From Clostridiales bacterium (GTDB taxonomy: Bacteria; Bacillota; Clostridia; Peptostreptococcales; Acidaminobacteraceae): a DNA stretch of 64,000 nucleotides. Made by a program: the position numbers and the translations under genes. The first letter of the stretch is position 1; each line of letters starts with the position of its first letter. Below are positions 61,473 through 64,000 of the stretch, in pieces. The stretch lies in the NCBI GenBank assembly GCA_016342415.1, contig JAEIOD010000007.1, positions 124,001 through 188,000 of the forward strand, written 5' to 3'. Under the pieces are notes generated by a model. That model did no database searches, was not told where the DNA came from, and was given only the letters and a program-made list of their open reading frames with translations.

Positions 61473-62912
61473 ATGAGACAATACGAAAATGAAGTTCAAA
61501 AAATAAAAAATGAAGTCCTCACACTATTAGCAAAATCAGCTTTCAACCAAACACTATTAGAAGACGTTCATAAAATACCGAAAATAGTTAATCCAGGACC
61601 AGATGGACGCTTTAGATGCTGTGTTCATCATGAAAGAGCCATTACATCAGAACGTATTGAAATGGCATTTGGTGGTAATCAAAATGAACATGAAATTGTT
61701 GAAGTATTACCATCAGCATGTGATCAATGTTTAGTGGATAGATTTGTTGTGACAGAAGCTTGTAGAGGATGCCTAGCACATAGATGTGTTAAAGCTTGTC
61801 CTGTAAATGCAATACAAATGCAGCATGGTAAAGCTTTCATTAATCAAAAAAAGTGCATCGAATGCGGTAAATGTAAAGCAGCTTGTCCTTATAGTGCAAT
61901 AGCAGATGTAATGCGTCCTTGTTTAAGAGGTTGTCCAACTGATGCTATTAGTGTGGATGAAACAAAACGAGCGATTATTGACTATGATGTTTGCATTTCA
62001 TGTGGTGCCTGTGTTTACAATTGCCCATTTGGAGCGATTCAAGAAAAATCGGAAATATTAAAGGTTATTGAAAAACTACAAGATGACTCTGTTGATGTTT
62101 ATGCGATGTTAGCACCTGCGTTTTCAACACAGTTTCAATATGTACCACTTGAAAATGTCATAGAAGGCATTAAATTATTAGGTTTTAGAGATGTAGTAGA
62201 AGTGGCATTAGGGGCAGATTTGGTCATAAAGCATGAAGTGGATGAAATCGGTGGGCATCTAGAAATGCATCCAGCGATGACGTCATCGTGTTGTCCAGGA
62301 TTTGTTAATTTGCTAGAACAAAAATTTCCAGATATGTTAGAAATGGTATCTGGCACGGTATCACCGATGATTGCAACTTCAAGATTGATTAAATCCATAG
62401 ATCCTTCAAGCGTGGTTGTTTTTATTGGACCGTGTATAGCTAAAAAACATGAGAAGAAAAGGTATGATGATGTAGAGTTTGTATTAACGTTTGAAGAACT
62501 GGCGGCTTTAATGGATGCCAAAGAATTGGACTTAGAAACATTGAACGGAGCACCTCTTAACAATGCTTCGTATTATGGTAGACAATTTGCTGCAACTGGT
62601 GGCGTTTCCAAAGCAGTTAAACATCATTATAAGAATAAAACCAATCAATCCATTGAAACGATTAGCTGTGACGGGGCTAAAGAGTGTGAAAAAATATTGA
62701 CTCAATTAAAATACAAGAAATTGAATCAGGTATTTATTGAGGGAATGGCTTGCCAGGGAGGATGTATAAAAGGACCCGTTACAATGCATCACGGACCCAA
62801 AGACCTTAAATCAGTTGAACTGTATTCTAAGAAAGCATTAGAAGATGATGCAATAGAATCAACAGCTATTTTTAACAAAATAACTATAGATCTAAATAGA
62901 AAAAGAAGATAA
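61473..62912 (+). CDS. Monomeric [FeFe]-hydrogenase, group B-like
   Basis: The 479-residue protein has a cysteine-rich N-terminus (ACRGCLAHRCVKACPVNAI, CIECGKCKAACPYSAI, CISCGACVYNCPFGAI), giving several [4Fe-4S] clusters. The H-cluster domain has TSSCCPGF, FIGPCIAKKHEK and EGMACQGGCIKGP. The ligand cysteines are complete, so it is probably catalytic. It ends the operon, 5 bases after the phosphatase gene. Confidence 0.92.
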   Translation: MRQYENEVQKIKNEVLTLLAKSAFNQTLLEDVHKIPKIVNPGPDGRFRCCVHHERAITSERIEMAFGGNQNEHEIVEVLPSACDQCLVDRFVVTEACRGCLAHRCVKACPVNAIQMQHGKAFINQKKCIECGKCKAACPYSAIADVMRPCLRGCPTDAISVDETKRAIIDYDVCISCGACVYNCPFGAIQEKSEILKVIEKLQDDSVDVYAMLAPAFSTQFQYVPLENVIEGIKLLGFRDVVEVALGADLVIKHEVDEIGGHLEMHPAMTSSCCPGFVNLLEQKFPDMLEMVSGTVSPMIATSRLIKSIDPSSVVVFIGPCIAKKHEKKRYDDVEFVLTFEELAALMDAKELDLETLNGAPLNNASYYGRQFAATGGVSKAVKHHYKNKTNQSIETISCDGAKECEKILTQLKYKKLNQVFIEGMACQGGCIKGPVTMHHGPKDLKSVELYSKKALEDDAIESTAIFNKITIDLNRKRR

Positions 62913-62930
62913 ATAATCTTCTTTTTCTAT
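62896..62930. terminator. Bidirectional terminator
   Basis: ATAGAAAAAGAAGAT and ATCTTCTTTTTCTAT form a perfect 15-bp stem with a 5-base loop. It ends the adhE-hydrogenase operon and the converging zinc-ribbon gene. Confidence 0.85.
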
Positions 62931-63175
62931 TGCCATCTTTTTAAGCCCTTTAGGTTATTATTTAAGTAGTCTCTGGCTTCTTTTTCTGTGTAACCCTCTT
63001 TCATCATAAATGGAACACATGATTCAACCATTTCTTCAAAAGTTTCGTTGGGATTGTTGAAACGTCCTTCAGGGTAACAGTAGGTACAGAAATCTTCATT
63101 TTGGGTCCCATCGGTATTTTTACCAAACATCTCTTCTGAATTCATTGGCATACCACAACTTTGACAAATTTTCAT
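62927..63175 (-). CDS. Putative zinc-ribbon protein
   Basis: The 82-residue protein has CQSCGMPM and FCTYCYPEG, one four-cysteine zinc ribbon of the PF12674 type, then a helical tail (FEEMVESCVPFMMKEGYTEKEARDYL). Such small proteins are common in anaerobes; the function is unknown. Confidence 0.88.
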   Translation of the reverse strand: MKICQSCGMPMNSEEMFGKNTDGTQNEDFCTYCYPEGRFNNPNETFEEMVESCVPFMMKEGYTEKEARDYLNNNLKGLKRWQ

Positions 63176-63226
63176 ACAACGCCTCCTTAAACTATTTATA
63201 AGCCTAATAATATTATAATGAGTAAA

Positions 63227-64000
63227 CTATGACATCTGTATGTCATAATTGTTAAGCTCAATTGATTTTTTTAATCGATCTAAAAATTCAACTCTTAAAG
63301 CATCGGGTTTGATGATTTTTATATAAGGCACCAAACTCATTAAAAGAGAGAATACCCATTCGTCAACTGGGAAGTTGAGTGTGACGATTATTTTGTCTTC
63401 CATAAGAACGCAGGAAGAAGGACCAAAGTACTCAGGTAGTTTGCCTTGTAGTTTTCTGTCGATTTCCAAAACGATTTCAGTTTGTTCACGTCTTGTATCG
63501 ATCTGGTCTTCCCAAGGTAAGACCGATGGTAATGTTTTTAACTCGAAAGATTCATGTAATATCTCACATGTTGCGATTCTATGGAGTTTGAACATTCTAA
63601 AATCATCTCTTAAATCACAATAGGCGTAAACATACCAGTTGCTACCAAACATAACCAAAGTATAAGGGCAAATGATTCTAGTGGTTTCCTTAAAATCAAT
63701 ATTATAGTAAGTGATACTAACTTTTAACTGTTCATCTCTACCTTTGGATAGGCAGTTCAAATGGGATTCGAACTCAGCGGAATCCAGTCCAGGATTCAAA
63801 TGAAATACCATCTTTTCCGGTTGGTTACTTTCTTTATTGAGTGAAGAAAATTTATTAAACATAGATTTAACTTCTGAATATGGAGCAGCCTTTTCCAAAC
63901 TTTTTAAAAACCCAATGAGTATAGTGGCTTCATTATCATTTAAGAAGTTCTTATCAAGTTTATAATGGTCCATGAGCTGATAACCGCCATTAACACCAAC
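63227..64000 (-). CDS. WYL-domain transcriptional regulator, 5' end cut off
   Basis: The frame is open to the right edge; GVNGGYQLMDHYKLDKNFLNDNEA before the first internal ATG (63973) matches the region just after the HTH in YafY-type regulators, so the start lies outside the window. The visible part contains a WYL domain (FGSNWYVYAYCDLRDDFRMFKLHRI) and the C-terminal WCX extension. These proteins often sense nucleotides or DNA ends. The target is unknown. Confidence 0.88.
   Translation of the reverse strand, partial: VGVNGGYQLMDHYKLDKNFLNDNEATILIGFLKSLEKAAPYSEVKSMFNKFSSLNKESNQPEKMVFHLNPGLDSAEFESHLNCLSKGRDEQLKVSITYYNIDFKETTRIICPYTLVMFGSNWYVYAYCDLRDDFRMFKLHRIATCEILHESFELKTLPSVLPWEDQIDTRREQTEIVLEIDRKLQGKLPEYFGPSSCVLMEDKIIVTLNFPVDEWVFSLLMSLVPYIKIIKPDALRVEFLDRLKKSIELNNYDIQMS

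Noticed and set aside
12000..62000. CRISPR arrays and tRNA genes
   Set aside because: No regularly spaced short repeats were seen, and no cloverleaf-like sequence with a GTTCRANNC block was recognised by eye.

Overview
The window looks like chromosomal DNA of a low-GC, anaerobic, fermentative Firmicute (Clostridia-like). The evidence is AT-rich codon use, strong GGAGG ribosome sites, intrinsic terminators with U-tails, a double-cubane (2-hydroxyacyl-CoA dehydratase type) reductase with its activase, AdhE, several [FeFe]-hydrogenase genes, and SAM-I and FMN riboswitches. I cannot name the species. No rRNA, tRNA, CRISPR array or transposase was seen.

Layout. 1-6 kb: a minus-strand Mrp/Mbh-type cation antiporter operon headed by a cysteine-containing ArsR regulator, with a second ArsR paralogue upstream. 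6-11 kb: small genes, a decayed M24 peptidase, and a three-gene ABC exporter whose promoter carries two tandem palindromes beside a divergently unrelated ArsR-like gene. 11-17 kb: a kinase-like protein with altered catalytic motifs, a membrane Hpt/CheA-type kinase with its CheY partner, and the double-cubane reductase pair. 17-21 kb: a YnjBCD-like ABC importer. 21-25 kb: FMN riboswitch and ribD-ribE-ribBA-ribH. 25-32 kb: diguanylate cyclase, typA, CobW-type GTPase, a CDP-alcohol transferase, an HTH protein with phased repeats, a frameshifted hydrolase, and yjbQ.

32.3-38.1 kb is the most unusual part. The last 60-65 bp of yjbQ recurs five more times downstream, always as the same truncated 3' end with its stop codon. 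These copies divide the DNA into five cassettes of 0.85-1.4 kb: a 2H phosphoesterase, a RelB/RelE-type toxin-antitoxin pair, an APH-type kinase, a radical SAM protein, and a MerR regulator with an alpha/beta hydrolase. The copies differ from each other mostly at synonymous positions, so each seems to have been taken from a different working yjbQ gene. This suggests serial site-specific insertion at the 3' end of yjbQ, giving an integron-like cassette array with a coding sequence as the recombination site. No recombinase lies in the window.

38-51 kb: a serpin lipoprotein, a chemotaxis receptor, a YoaP-type acetyltransferase, bioB with a BirA-like operator, a cytochrome b5-like lipoprotein with a small membrane protein, an HD-GYP/TPR protein, endonuclease IV, and metNIQ under a SAM-I riboswitch. 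50-54 kb: a ROK regulator and a sugar isomerase/fructokinase operon. 54-55 kb: hisS behind a histidine leader-peptide attenuator. 55.7-63 kb: adhE under a Rex-like site, running straight into a small [2Fe-2S] protein, a PAS-containing sensory [FeFe] hydrogenase, a PP2C/SpoIIE phosphatase and a second [FeFe] hydrogenase. The window ends in a WYL-domain regulator cut by the right edge.
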